64,000 nt of DNA from contig CAJYWD010000029.1 in the NCBI GenBank assembly GCA_913778505.1, forward strand, positions 124,001 through 188,000. Reading direction: 5' to 3'. Below the pieces are notes generated by a model, which did not search any database, had not been told where the DNA came from, and worked only from the letters and a program-made list of their open reading frames with translations. Shown here in pieces: positions 24,252-33,663 of this stretch. The DNA is from an uncultured Chryseobacterium sp. Lineage in GTDB: Bacteria > Bacteroidota > Bacteroidia > Flavobacteriales > Weeksellaceae. The position numbers and the translations under genes were made by a program. The first letter of the stretch is position 1. The number at the start of each line of letters is the position of its first letter.

Positions 24252-25634
24252 TTATAATCCAAGAATCTTGGCAAACAAATCCGGAACTATTCCCATAGAA
24301 ACCAATGCCACGATAATGACAATGGAAACAATGTTATAGGTGATGCTTGCTTTTTCCGTATTGTGGAACTCGTCTTCTTTATAAAAGAACATTGCTATAA
24401 TCAGTCTCAGATAATAAGCAATACTTAAAGCTGAACCCAAAACTGCAACTAAAACCAAGAAACTTGAACCTCCTGCAATCGCCTGATTGAAGATGCCTAA
24501 CTTCCCGATGAAACCGGCAGTCAAAGGAATACCTGCCATTGACAACATCGAAACCGTGGCAACAATAGCTAATAGCGGCTCTTTTTTTCCCAATCCGTTG
24601 AAGGCTGCAAAAGAAGTTTCTTTTTTGATTTTCTCTACATAAATTAAACTGATGAAAACACCAACGGTTGCCAATGAGTAAGCAAACAGGTAAAACCCTA
24701 GAATAGATATTGAGAAATTATTGAGTCCGAAAAATATCAGTGAAATATATCCGGCGTGCGATACGGAAGAGTAGGCCAGCATTCTTTTGGCATTGGTCTG
24801 AACCAGTCCCATCACATTGGCAAGCAATAACGTGATGATGACGAATACGCCTAAAATATTAATCCATTCACCCGCAATTCCTCCAAATCCTAAACTCATC
24901 AATTTGAACAGTGCGAAGAAACCGGAAATCTTAACCACGGATGCCATAAATCCGGTAATAAGCGATGGTGAACCTTGATACACATCAGGACTCCACATGT
25001 GGAATGGTGCCAATGATACTTTGAAAGCGAGTGCAGACAGCATCAAAATCGACCCCATTATCAGCATCAGGTTTTTTGGATTGTTCACAGCAAAATCGTG
25101 AATAGCATACATGTCAAAACTGCCCACGCTGCCATACACCAAAGCCACTCCGAACATCAGGAAACCAGTAGCGAAAGCACCCATCAGGAAGTATTTCATA
25201 GACGCTTCCGTAGAACGAAGGTCTGTTTTGTTGGAGCCTGCCATCACATATAATGGAATAGACAGAATCTCAATCCCGATGAAGAGCGTCACCAGATTCT
25301 GGAATCCGAAAAGAACCAATCCGCCACTCAATGCAAAAAGCATCAAAGCGTAAAGCTCTGACTGATGGCTTCTGTGATTGCTGAATGAAAATCCTCCCAG
25401 GAAGAACAAGAGTAATGTGATGATAATGGAAATTTTCGTAAACATTACGGCATTCCCACTGAACTCATACATGGTTTTGTATTGAGCAAAGAAATCACCT
25501 TCCGGAAGGAAGCTGACATACAGACCTATGATTAATCCTAAAATCCCAATGTATCTTGCGTATTTTCCCTTTTCCAAAACACCGGAAAAAAGTACAAGCA
25601 CTGCCGTGAGGAATAAAATTATAAAAACACTCAT
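24252..25634 (-). CDS. nuoN: NADH-quinone oxidoreductase subunit N
   Basis: Antiporter-like proton-pumping subunit of complex I. 460 residues, about 13-14 membrane spans. The proton-antiporter family region has APFHMWSPDVYQGSP in the middle and the following lysine-bearing helices. Last gene of the operon, 83 nt after nuoM, followed by the terminator. Confidence 0.95.
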   Translation of the reverse strand: MSVFIILFLTAVLVLFSGVLEKGKYARYIGILGLIIGLYVSFLPEGDFFAQYKTMYEFSGNAVMFTKISIIITLLLFFLGGFSFSNHRSHQSELYALMLFALSGGLVLFGFQNLVTLFIGIEILSIPLYVMAGSNKTDLRSTEASMKYFLMGAFATGFLMFGVALVYGSVGSFDMYAIHDFAVNNPKNLMLIMGSILMLSALAFKVSLAPFHMWSPDVYQGSPSLITGFMASVVKISGFFALFKLMSLGFGGIAGEWINILGVFVIITLLLANVMGLVQTNAKRMLAYSSVSHAGYISLIFFGLNNFSISILGFYLFAYSLATVGVFISLIYVEKIKKETSFAAFNGLGKKEPLLAIVATVSMLSMAGIPLTAGFIGKLGIFNQAIAGGSSFLVLVAVLGSALSIAYYLRLIIAMFFYKEDEFHNTEKASITYNIVSIVIIVALVSMGIVPDLFAKILGL

Positions 25635-25717
25635 TTCTTTATTTGTTTCGTCGGAAGCCGGAAGAACCGATATCCGTTTTGAATTTTATTTTAATTTCTC
25701 TTTATCTTATTTCAAGA

Positions 25718-27217
25718 TTAATTTAACATCGATGCATAGATGAACTGTACAGAACTGGTCACCATCTCGATTACCGGCTGAGGATAAACCCCAAGCACGA
25801 TAACAAAAACAGATAAACTGGCTAATACAGAAAACTCAACCGAGCTGATATCCTTTGTTGTGGCCAGAACGGCATCGTCACCTTTCCCGAACATGGTCTT
25901 TCCGTAGAATCTCAGCATATAAGCTGCAGCAAGAATCAATGTTAGCCCAGCCATCACCGTCATAATGAAGTTGTAGCTGTAAACGGATTTCAGCAAGATA
26001 AATTCACCAATGAATCCGTTGGTCAAAGGAACACCTGTTGCGCCCAAAAGGATAATCATAAAAAGTATTGCGAATTTAGGAGCTACTTTTGCCAGTCCGC
26101 CCATCTGACGGATATCTCTCGTTTTAAATCGCTTGTAAAGAATATCGGCACAATAGAACAATCCAACGACATTAATACCGTGCGCAAAACTCTGAATCAT
26201 TGCGCCCTGTCCGCCTTCAAAGGTCAGTCCAGTTCTCATCGTCACCACTGCGGAAGAGAAAATCCCGGCTACAATCAGTCCAACGTGAGAAAGAGAAGAG
26301 TAAGCAATTAATCTCTTGCTATCTGTGGAAATCATCGCAATGATAGCACCGTAAATGATACCAATTACAGAAAGAATGATTACAATCTCTCCGGAAATTC
26401 CGCCAATGGCCTGAGGTGTAATTGGCAATAAATAACGCATCACACCATAAACTGCCATTTTCAGCATAATCCCTGAAAGCAACATTGATCCTTGTGTTGG
26501 TGAATAAGTATAAGTGTCAGGTTGCCAAGTGTGGAAAGGAAAAACCGGTAATTTCACTGCAAATGCAAAGAAGATGAACCAGAACACAAAGTTCTGTTCT
26601 GTTACACTAAGCTGAGCATTGTAAAGGTCTGTCAAAGCAAAAGAAGCTGCTTGTCCCTGGTTATAAACATAAATTAACCCAAATAGCATAAACAAAGACC
26701 CTACAAATGTATAAACAAAGAACTTAGTTGTAAACTTGATTCTTTTGTCTTCCTGTCCCCAGATGCCGGCGATGAACCATATCGGAATCAACGTTACTTC
26801 CCAGAAGATGTAGAACAACAGTCCGTCCAATGAGGTGAAAACGCCTAACAACCCAAACTGCATCAACAGAATCAAAGCATAGAATGAATTCGGGAAGCCT
26901 TTTTTATCATTTAATGACGATAATATAATCAGAGGAACTAAGATGTTGGTCAATAAAACCATCAGCATACTCATTCCGTCAACGCCGAAATTAAGGCTGC
27001 TTTTGATATAATTGGACCAAGGATAAGAGATTTCGTATTGCAAAGGTGCATCTACAGTTGGTGCGAAATCGAAATTTCCCAACATATAAAATGCAATCAG
27101 CATCTGTGCGAAGCCAAAAACCAACGCTATATATTTACTGGACTTATTTTTCCAGAAAAAAAGTAAACCCGAACCTGCGAGAGGTAATAGTAATAATGTT
27201 AATAGTAAATACGACAT
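25718..27217 (-). CDS. nuoM: NADH-quinone oxidoreductase subunit M
   Basis: Second antiporter-like proton-pumping subunit. 499 residues; FWEVTLIPIWFIAGIWG carries the conserved membrane glutamate, and VKLPVFPFHTWQPDTYTYSPTQGS the antiporter signature. Starts 3 nt after nuoL. Confidence 0.95.
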   Translation of the reverse strand: MSYLLLTLLLLPLAGSGLLFFWKNKSSKYIALVFGFAQMLIAFYMLGNFDFAPTVDAPLQYEISYPWSNYIKSSLNFGVDGMSMLMVLLTNILVPLIILSSLNDKKGFPNSFYALILLMQFGLLGVFTSLDGLLFYIFWEVTLIPIWFIAGIWGQEDKRIKFTTKFFVYTFVGSLFMLFGLIYVYNQGQAASFALTDLYNAQLSVTEQNFVFWFIFFAFAVKLPVFPFHTWQPDTYTYSPTQGSMLLSGIMLKMAVYGVMRYLLPITPQAIGGISGEIVIILSVIGIIYGAIIAMISTDSKRLIAYSSLSHVGLIVAGIFSSAVVTMRTGLTFEGGQGAMIQSFAHGINVVGLFYCADILYKRFKTRDIRQMGGLAKVAPKFAILFMIILLGATGVPLTNGFIGEFILLKSVYSYNFIMTVMAGLTLILAAAYMLRFYGKTMFGKGDDAVLATTKDISSVEFSVLASLSVFVIVLGVYPQPVIEMVTSSVQFIYASMLN

Positions 27218-27220
27218 TAT

Positions 27221-29134
27221 CTATTTCAATAAAAAGTTAACAATCAATACAATTCCTATAGCTAACGACATAATCAGCACATAGTTTTCCACATTTCCAT
27301 TCTGCAGACGTTTCGCTGCTCTTCCGGAATCCTGAGCACCCAATCCAATGAAATTTACAATAGGGTCCAGAACAGCTTTGTCAAACATTGCTGCAGCTTT
27401 ACCGGCTTCTTCAAAAGGTCTTACGATACAGGCATTATAGATCTCATCCACAAACAATTTTTTCGCAGATAGTTTTTCCCAGCCTGTATATTGTTCTTCC
27501 GGAAGCGCTTTTTTCTGTTTCTTAACGTAAGTGTTTCTAACCAAAAACCAGACAGTAAAGAACATTAGGACAGTTGCTCCAAGAAGAATCATTTCTGTAT
27601 TGAAATTAACACCCGAAAGTGTGTTTTCCAATTGGTCAAAGCTTTCCTGTGTCAGAACAGGTTTCAGCCATTCCATCAATTTAGCATAATGACCGTGACC
27701 GATGAAATGAGGAAGATTGATAAATCCTCCAACTACGGAAAGAACAGCCAAAACGATTAAAGGTAAAGTCATATTGGCAGGACTTTCGTGCAAGTGGTGT
27801 TTTTGCTCTTCTGTTCCTCTGAACTGTCCGTGGAATGTCAGGTAATACAATCTGAACATATATGTTGCTGTGATAGCAGCCAAAATGAATAGCATCACCC
27901 AATAAATCGGATTTTTAGCAAATGCTGCAACCAAGATTTCGTCTTTGGAAATCATTCCGGATAATAAAGGGAATCCCGAGATTGCCAATGTTCCAATAAG
28001 GAAAGTAGCGTGGGTAATCGGAATGTATTTTTTCAATCCGCCCATAAAACGCATATCCTGCTCGTTGCTCATTGCGTGGATCACAGAACCAGCGCCCAAG
28101 AATAACAAAGCTTTGAAGAAAGCGTGTGTCATAACGTGGAACATAGCTGTCGTGTAAGCACCTAACCCTAAAGCAATGAACATAAATCCAAGTTGTGAAA
28201 CTGTGGAGTATGCCAATACTTTTTTGATGTCGTTCTGTCTGAGTGCGTAGAATCCGGCTAATGCTGCAGTCAGGAATCCTATGAATAAAATACCGTCCTG
28301 TACTGTTGGTGCTAATGTGAATAAGAAATTAGATCTCACCACCAGATAAACCCCAGCGGTAACCATTGTTGCGGCGTGAATCAATGCAGAAACCGGCGTA
28401 GGTCCTGCCATTGCATCCGGCAACCAAGTATATAATGGAACCTGTGCAGATTTACCTGTTGCTCCAATAAATAAAGCGGAAGTGATAAAAATAATCGTAG
28501 TTCCATCCAATTCAAAAATAGAAGCGTTTTGGGCAACCGACATATAATCAATAGCGTTGACGTTCGCAGCGATAGCGAAAATCCCAATCAGCAAACCAAG
28601 GTCACCGATACGGTTCATAATGAAAGCCTTTCTTGCTGCTTTACCATATTCTTCATTGGTGAACCAAAATCCAATCAATAGATAAGAACAAAGTCCTACA
28701 CCTTCCCATCCAATGAACAAAATCAGATAATTGCTTCCTAAAACCAAAAGCAACATCGAGAAGATAAATAGATTAAGGTAAGTGAAAAACTTGTAGAAAC
28801 CCTTGTCGTGGCTCATATAACCAATCGAGTAGAGGTGAATCAACGAACCTATTCCGGTAATAATCATCACCATCATCAATGACAGTTGATCGATCTGGAA
28901 ACCAAAATTAACCTGAATCCCGGCAACTCTGAACCACTCAAATGCTTTTACGATTACAGGACTACTCTCACTGTTAAAGCCCAGAAATATACTTGTTGTG
29001 ATAACAAACGAAGCGAAAACTACCAAAGTTGCCAATCCGCCTACGAGCACTTTCGGAAGATGTTTTCCAAAAAGTCCGTTGATCAGAAATCCTACCAATG
29101 GTAAAAGTACAATTGCGTAAACTAAATTCTCCAT
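27221..29134 (-). CDS. nuoL: NADH-quinone oxidoreductase subunit L
   Basis: Distal antiporter-like subunit with the long lateral helix at its C-terminus. 637 residues; GWEGVGLCSYLLIGFW near 143-158 and KSAQVPLYTWLPDAMAGPTPVSALIHAATMVTAGVYL near 227-263 are the family signatures. Lies 6 nt after nuoK. Confidence 0.96.
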   Translation of the reverse strand: MENLVYAIVLLPLVGFLINGLFGKHLPKVLVGGLATLVVFASFVITTSIFLGFNSESSPVIVKAFEWFRVAGIQVNFGFQIDQLSLMMVMIITGIGSLIHLYSIGYMSHDKGFYKFFTYLNLFIFSMLLLVLGSNYLILFIGWEGVGLCSYLLIGFWFTNEEYGKAARKAFIMNRIGDLGLLIGIFAIAANVNAIDYMSVAQNASIFELDGTTIIFITSALFIGATGKSAQVPLYTWLPDAMAGPTPVSALIHAATMVTAGVYLVVRSNFLFTLAPTVQDGILFIGFLTAALAGFYALRQNDIKKVLAYSTVSQLGFMFIALGLGAYTTAMFHVMTHAFFKALLFLGAGSVIHAMSNEQDMRFMGGLKKYIPITHATFLIGTLAISGFPLLSGMISKDEILVAAFAKNPIYWVMLFILAAITATYMFRLYYLTFHGQFRGTEEQKHHLHESPANMTLPLIVLAVLSVVGGFINLPHFIGHGHYAKLMEWLKPVLTQESFDQLENTLSGVNFNTEMILLGATVLMFFTVWFLVRNTYVKKQKKALPEEQYTGWEKLSAKKLFVDEIYNACIVRPFEEAGKAAAMFDKAVLDPIVNFIGLGAQDSGRAAKRLQNGNVENYVLIMSLAIGIVLIVNFLLK

Positions 29135-29140
29135 CCTTTA

Positions 29141-29461
29141 TTATCCTCTTAATTTATTAAAAATACTGACATCCACTGACCTTGTATTTCTATACATCAT
29201 TGCAATAATTGCCAATCCTACAGCCACTTCCGCAGCAGCAACCACCATTATGAAAAATACCAAAAGCTGTCCGTGACCATCACCTTTGTAAGCCGAAAAT
29301 GCAGCAAGCAAAAGATTTACGGAATTAAGCATCAATTCTACACAGCCCAAAATCACGATAGCGTTTTTGCGCACCAAAACTCCTAAAACTCCGAAGCAGA
29401 AAAGAATCGTGCTCAGAATGATAAAGTATTCCAAAGGAACTTGTTGTATAAATGTATTCAT
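29141..29461 (-). CDS. nuoK: NADH-quinone oxidoreductase subunit K
   Basis: Three-helix membrane subunit, 106 residues. LGCVELMLNSVNLLL (38-52) holds the conserved glutamate of the proton channel and AAAEVAVGLAI the second one. Confidence 0.95.
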   Translation of the reverse strand: MNTFIQQVPLEYFIILSTILFCFGVLGVLVRKNAIVILGCVELMLNSVNLLLAAFSAYKGDGHGQLLVFFIMVVAAAEVAVGLAIIAMMYRNTRSVDVSIFNKLRG

Positions 29462-29464
29462 ATC

Positions 29465-29962
29465 CTATAAATCTTTTTTACCAATCAGAACAGCTCCTAC
29501 AATACCCGCAAGGATAAGCACAGATGCCAGCTCAAACGGCAATACATATTCGTTAAACAATAATCTTCCCAGGTTCTTGGTAAGACCTACTGACTGGTCT
29601 ATATTGTTGGCAACCGTTGTGTTCCCAGTTAGACCTTTATAAGCGCCCAACATCCCGATGAAAAGAATACTTGCAGAAAAAACCCCGATAAATTTCGGAA
29701 GGCTAGCCTTCTTGCTTTCGTCTTCTTTATTAAGGTTAAGCATCATCAAAATGTAAAGGAAAAGAACCATAATAGCACCAGCGTAAACAATGATCTGTAC
29801 AATTCCTAAAAACTGTGCATTCAGAAGAATGTACATTCCGGCAATTGAGAACATCGTCACAATCAGTGATAAGATGGCATATAGTGGATTTTTTGCAAAA
29901 ACAAAATAAACAGCACTTGCAATAGCTAAAAATGCGACAAAGAAAAATAAAATCTGATCCAT
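29465..29962 (-). CDS. nuoJ: NADH-quinone oxidoreductase subunit J
   Basis: Five-helix membrane subunit, 165 residues. The conserved VQIIVYAGAIMVLFLYILMML stretch near 54-74 is present. The start overlaps the nuoI stop by one base (TAATG), so translation is coupled. Confidence 0.94.
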   Translation of the reverse strand: MDQILFFFVAFLAIASAVYFVFAKNPLYAILSLIVTMFSIAGMYILLNAQFLGIVQIIVYAGAIMVLFLYILMMLNLNKEDESKKASLPKFIGVFSASILFIGMLGAYKGLTGNTTVANNIDQSVGLTKNLGRLLFNEYVLPFELASVLILAGIVGAVLIGKKDL

Positions 29963-30516
29963 TACTTCACTGCATTTTTTTGTTTATCGGACTGTCTTGG
30001 TGTGATGTCAATCCTTTCATTTATTTTCTCTACTAACTTATCTTTTCCGTAGATAAAAGAACCTCTGTTGGTTTCTACATCTACCAAACGGTCTGTAAGA
30101 TAAATAGCAGATTTAGGACAGGCTTCTTCACACATTCCACAGAAAATACATCTCAGCATATTGATTTCGTAGCTCTCAGCGTATTTTTCTTCGCGATAAA
30201 GGTGTTTTTCCTCTTTGGTTCTTTCAGCAGCAACCATAGTAATCGCTTCGGCAGGACAAGCCACTGCGCAAAGTCCACAAGCAGTGCATCTTTCTCGGCC
30301 TTCTTCGTCTCTTTTCAAGACGTGCTGACCTCTCCAAATTTCTGCCCTGGGTTTATCTACTTCAGGATAAGGATAAATTGGCGGACCTTTTACAATATTT
30401 CTCACAGCGTGCTTGAGGGTAATCCCCATTCCTTTGAATACCGCCGGAAGGTAGATTTTCTCTGCAAGGGTCATTTCCTTGTTCGAAACAACTTTTGATC
30501 TGTTAGTAAGTTTCAT
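29962..30516 (-). CDS. nuoI: NADH-quinone oxidoreductase subunit I
   Basis: Peripheral-arm iron-sulfur subunit, 184 residues, carrying clusters N6a and N6b. Two ferredoxin motifs: CTACGLCAVACP and CIFCGMCEEACP. Passes electrons towards NuoB. Confidence 0.96.
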   Translation of the reverse strand: MKLTNRSKVVSNKEMTLAEKIYLPAVFKGMGITLKHAVRNIVKGPPIYPYPEVDKPRAEIWRGQHVLKRDEEGRERCTACGLCAVACPAEAITMVAAERTKEEKHLYREEKYAESYEINMLRCIFCGMCEEACPKSAIYLTDRLVDVETNRGSFIYGKDKLVEKINERIDITPRQSDKQKNAVK

Positions 30517-30524
30517 TTAATTAT

Positions 30525-30560
30525 AGATGTTAGATGTTAGACATTAGATTTTAGACTAAT
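30525..30560. repeat. TTAGAT/TTAGAC slipped repeats in the nuoI-nuoH spacer
   Basis: Run of near-identical 7-9-nt words (GATGTTAGATGTTAGACATT, then AGATTTTAGACTAATC), one of several operon-internal spacers of this style. Confidence 0.5.
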
Positions 30561-30591
30561 CTTGTCTTTATCTTAAATTTTATATTCAATA

Positions 30592-31653
30592 TTAATTTCC
30601 GAATGCTAAAATCAATGAGCCCGTTATCATCAAATTAACCAAAGCTAGAGGAATCAATGTTTTCCATCCAAGGTGCATCAACTGGTCATATCTGAATCTT
30701 GGCAATGTCCATCTGATCCACATAAAAATCAGAATTCCGATAATTGTTTTTGTCAGGAATGCAAAGATGCTCAATATTCCAGCAGCATTTTCTCCCCAGT
30801 TTTGTGTAACCCATTCAATTCCAGGATAGTTATAACCTCCGAAAAATAATGCTACCATAAATGCGTTGGAGATAAACATATTAACATATTCTCCAAACAT
30901 ATAAAGTCCTAATTTCATAGAAGAATATTCTGTGGAATATCCAGTTACAAGTTCGGATTCACATTCTGGCAAGTCAAAAGGATGTCTGTTGGTTTCTGCC
31001 AATGCCGCAATGATGAAGATCAAAAATGCCAATGGCTGATAGAATATGTTCCAGTTCATTCCGTCTAGGGAAAATAAACCCCAAAGTTTTCCAGTTGCTT
31101 GTGTTTCTGTAATCACTTTCAGGTCAAGACTTCCGTTCATCATAATGATAGAGAGAAGTGCCAATCCCATTGCTAACTCGTAGGAAATCATCTGAGAAGA
31201 AGCACGAATGGCACCTAATAATGAATATTTATTGTTGGATGCCCAGCCACCGATCATAATTCCATAAACTCCGATGGAAGCCATTCCGATAATATAAAGA
31301 ACACCAACATCAATATTCGCAACCTGAAGGTCGAACGAGGTTCCGCCAATATTTAAGCTTTTTCCCCAAGGAATTACAGCGCCGGTAATCAGAGAAATGA
31401 ACATTACCAAAGAAGGTCCCAGGATAAAAAGAAACTTTTCAGCATTTGCTGGTGTAAAATCTTCCTTAAAGAAAAACTTACCACCATCAGCGAGCGGCTG
31501 CAGTAATCCGAAAGGTCCTGCTTTGCTTGGTCCGATTCTGTCCTGCATCACAGCAGCAACTTTTCTTTCTGCCCAAGTGGAGTAGGCGGCAATGGTCAAT
31601 GCCAGTAAAAAAAGGGCAAGTACCAATATTAATTTGAAAGTAATCAATTCCAT
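30592..31653 (-). CDS. nuoH: NADH-quinone oxidoreductase subunit H
   Basis: Membrane subunit that builds the quinone chamber, 353 residues. Contains AERKVAAVMQDRIGPSKAGPFGLLQPLADGGKFFFKED near 28-66 and ETNRHPFDLPECESELVTGYSTEYS near 220-244, both diagnostic. Confidence 0.96.
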   Translation of the reverse strand: MELITFKLILVLALFLLALTIAAYSTWAERKVAAVMQDRIGPSKAGPFGLLQPLADGGKFFFKEDFTPANAEKFLFILGPSLVMFISLITGAVIPWGKSLNIGGTSFDLQVANIDVGVLYIIGMASIGVYGIMIGGWASNNKYSLLGAIRASSQMISYELAMGLALLSIIMMNGSLDLKVITETQATGKLWGLFSLDGMNWNIFYQPLAFLIFIIAALAETNRHPFDLPECESELVTGYSTEYSSMKLGLYMFGEYVNMFISNAFMVALFFGGYNYPGIEWVTQNWGENAAGILSIFAFLTKTIIGILIFMWIRWTLPRFRYDQLMHLGWKTLIPLALVNLMITGSLILAFGN

Positions 31654-31681
31654 AATCGTTATTTGAATTTAATCAGATAAT

Positions 31682-32710
31682 TTAAATTGTTTCGTTATCC
31701 AATTTTTCAATTTCTTTTTCGTCTCTCAGACCAATTTCCTTAGCTTCAGGATTTTCAAGAACATTGTAGCTGTCTGTTTTTTTCTCGTAATGATTTAGGG
31801 AAATCACAGAATGTCTGTCGATATGTCTTGGTCCTTCGATGTTCCAGAGCGCAGTGTCTTTTCTGTGGAAACGGCATTCATCACAAATCCAATCTTCCAC
31901 TTCTCCATATTGGTCTTTTCTCGCCGTTACTCTTATGACTTCTTCGCCTTTCATCCAAAGCACCGCTTTGCCGCTGCATTTGGTACAGGAGCAAGTGGCG
32001 TTGTATGGTTTAGTAAACCAAACCCGGCTTTCGAATCTTGCGGTTCTGTCGGTCAAAGCTCCAACCGGACAGACATCAATCACGTTACCGATGAAATCAT
32101 TGTCCAAAGCTTTGTTGAGCATCGTTGAAATTTCTGCGTGGTCTCCTCTGTAAAGGATGCCGTGCTCTCTTTTTTCTGTCAACTGATTCGCTGCCAATAC
32201 GCATCTTGCGCAAAGGATGCAACGGTTCATGTTCAGTTTGATGTTCGGACCAATGTCGTCTGCATCGTGAGTATTTCTTTCGAACTCTGTTCTGGTTTCC
32301 AAATTTCCGTGCTCGTAACCCAAATCCTGAAGATGACATTCTCCGGCCTGGTCACAAATTGGACAGTCTAACGGATGATTTAAAAGTAAAAATTCTGTAA
32401 CCGCTTTTCTACCTTCCTGTGCTTTCTCGGAAGTTAAGTTTTTCACTTCCATTCCATCCATCACACCGGTTCTGCAGCTTGCCACCAATTTCGGCATTGG
32501 TCTTGGGTCAGCTTCAGAACCTTTTGAAACTTCCACGAGACACGTTCTGCAACGTCCGCCACTGGTTTCCAACTTGCTGTAGTAGCACATTGCCGGCGGA
32601 ACAGATTTGCCTCCGATTTGTCTGGCGGCTTCCAAAATAGAAGTTCCGGGCAGGACTTCGGTAGTCTGTCCGTCTATGGTAATTTTAAATTTTTTGACTT
32701 CTTCGCTCAT
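31682..32710 (-). CDS. nuoG: NADH-quinone oxidoreductase subunit G, short form
   Basis: Iron-sulfur subunit of the NADH arm, only 342 residues against 700-900 in proteobacteria. Holds the [2Fe-2S] region (CYYSKLETSGGRCRTC), HPLDCPICDQAGEC for cluster N5, CILCARC ... CPVGAL for N4, and a last cysteine set CSCTKC ... ICDECRF in place of N7. The C-terminal molybdopterin-type domain is missing, a known feature of flavobacterial complex I. Next gene upstream in the operon is an unrelated barrel protein. Confidence 0.95.
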   Translation of the reverse strand: MSEEVKKFKITIDGQTTEVLPGTSILEAARQIGGKSVPPAMCYYSKLETSGGRCRTCLVEVSKGSEADPRPMPKLVASCRTGVMDGMEVKNLTSEKAQEGRKAVTEFLLLNHPLDCPICDQAGECHLQDLGYEHGNLETRTEFERNTHDADDIGPNIKLNMNRCILCARCVLAANQLTEKREHGILYRGDHAEISTMLNKALDNDFIGNVIDVCPVGALTDRTARFESRVWFTKPYNATCSCTKCSGKAVLWMKGEEVIRVTARKDQYGEVEDWICDECRFHRKDTALWNIEGPRHIDRHSVISLNHYEKKTDSYNVLENPEAKEIGLRDEKEIEKLDNETI

Positions 32711-32746
32711 AATATTGCTTTTAGCAGCTTGCTTTTGGCAATTAGC

Positions 32747-33628
32747 TTAATTTTTATTAAATTTTCTATTAAAAATGTATCCTACACCAAAGTTCACCTG
32801 GTAGAATACAAAGTCCTGACTGGCTTTATCAGGTTTGTTATTTAGAGTGGTTTTGATATCCGGCATATTAATGTAGCCAAATTTTCCTTCCACTCTTGCC
32901 ATTATATGATTCCAAAAAACAAAATTGATGTTGGTTCTTGCGTCCAATCCAAATCCTGCAAAATGGTATCTGTCACTTCTCTCATTCCCAAAAAGTTTGA
33001 CATTGCTCTTAGGCATCAGCGCGCCAGCACCGCCACCATAAGACCAAAAGATATCAAAATTCTTTTTAGATAAGATGTTTTTGTATTTTTCTAATCCAAT
33101 GTTGATATAATTCAAACCATCGGTATGCTCGAAGGTTAAGAATTGCTCATCCGTCAAATCGACTTGTTCGTTCTTAATCATCGCTGCATAAGTAGGGTCA
33201 GAAATCTGGCCATTAAATTTTGCAGTTTGATTTTGGTCCATCACATATTTCATATGGTCTTGCGAAAAGACTAATGCCAAATTATCCTTTATAAAATAGG
33301 CATACCTGAAATTAAATTGAGGCGCTGATAATTCTCCCGGGTTGATATAGTCCCAGCTCAAGGCAGATGGTCTATCGTGTGCTACGACATTATTCAGCGT
33401 AAAATCATAACCATTCCCTTTGAAACGGATATCAGACTTGCTAAAAGCTGCTCTGTTCCAGCCCCAAAAGATAAACATCGAACCTTTTTTAATTATTTTC
33501 GATGCGTTGTCCGTTGTGGGATTAAATTCCGTGGTTTCTACGACAACGGCTGAATCTTTTATTTTTTTCTGACCAAATATATGGGTGCCGATAAAAAATA
33601 CAAAAACTAATTCAAAGAACTTCTTCAT
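32747..33628 (-). CDS. Putative outer-membrane beta-barrel protein inside the nuo operon
   Basis: 293 residues; signal peptide (1-19, ending IFGQ). The body has alternating aromatic strands (PQFNFRYAYFIKDNLALVFSQ, YHFAGFGLDARTNINFVFWN) and ends FGVGYIFNRKFNKN, as in outer-membrane barrels. No known complex I role: it lies between nuoF and nuoG, 35 nt after the former and 36 nt before the latter. The spacer on its nuoG side resembles the nuoF-nuoE spacer. Function unknown; probably co-transcribed. Confidence 0.75.
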   Translation of the reverse strand: MKKFFELVFVFFIGTHIFGQKKIKDSAVVVETTEFNPTTDNASKIIKKGSMFIFWGWNRAAFSKSDIRFKGNGYDFTLNNVVAHDRPSALSWDYINPGELSAPQFNFRYAYFIKDNLALVFSQDHMKYVMDQNQTAKFNGQISDPTYAAMIKNEQVDLTDEQFLTFEHTDGLNYINIGLEKYKNILSKKNFDIFWSYGGGAGALMPKSNVKLFGNERSDRYHFAGFGLDARTNINFVFWNHIMARVEGKFGYINMPDIKTTLNNKPDKASQDFVFYQVNFGVGYIFNRKFNKN

Positions 33629-33663
33629 TATTATCTTGAATTCGAAAAAATCAAATTCTCTTC

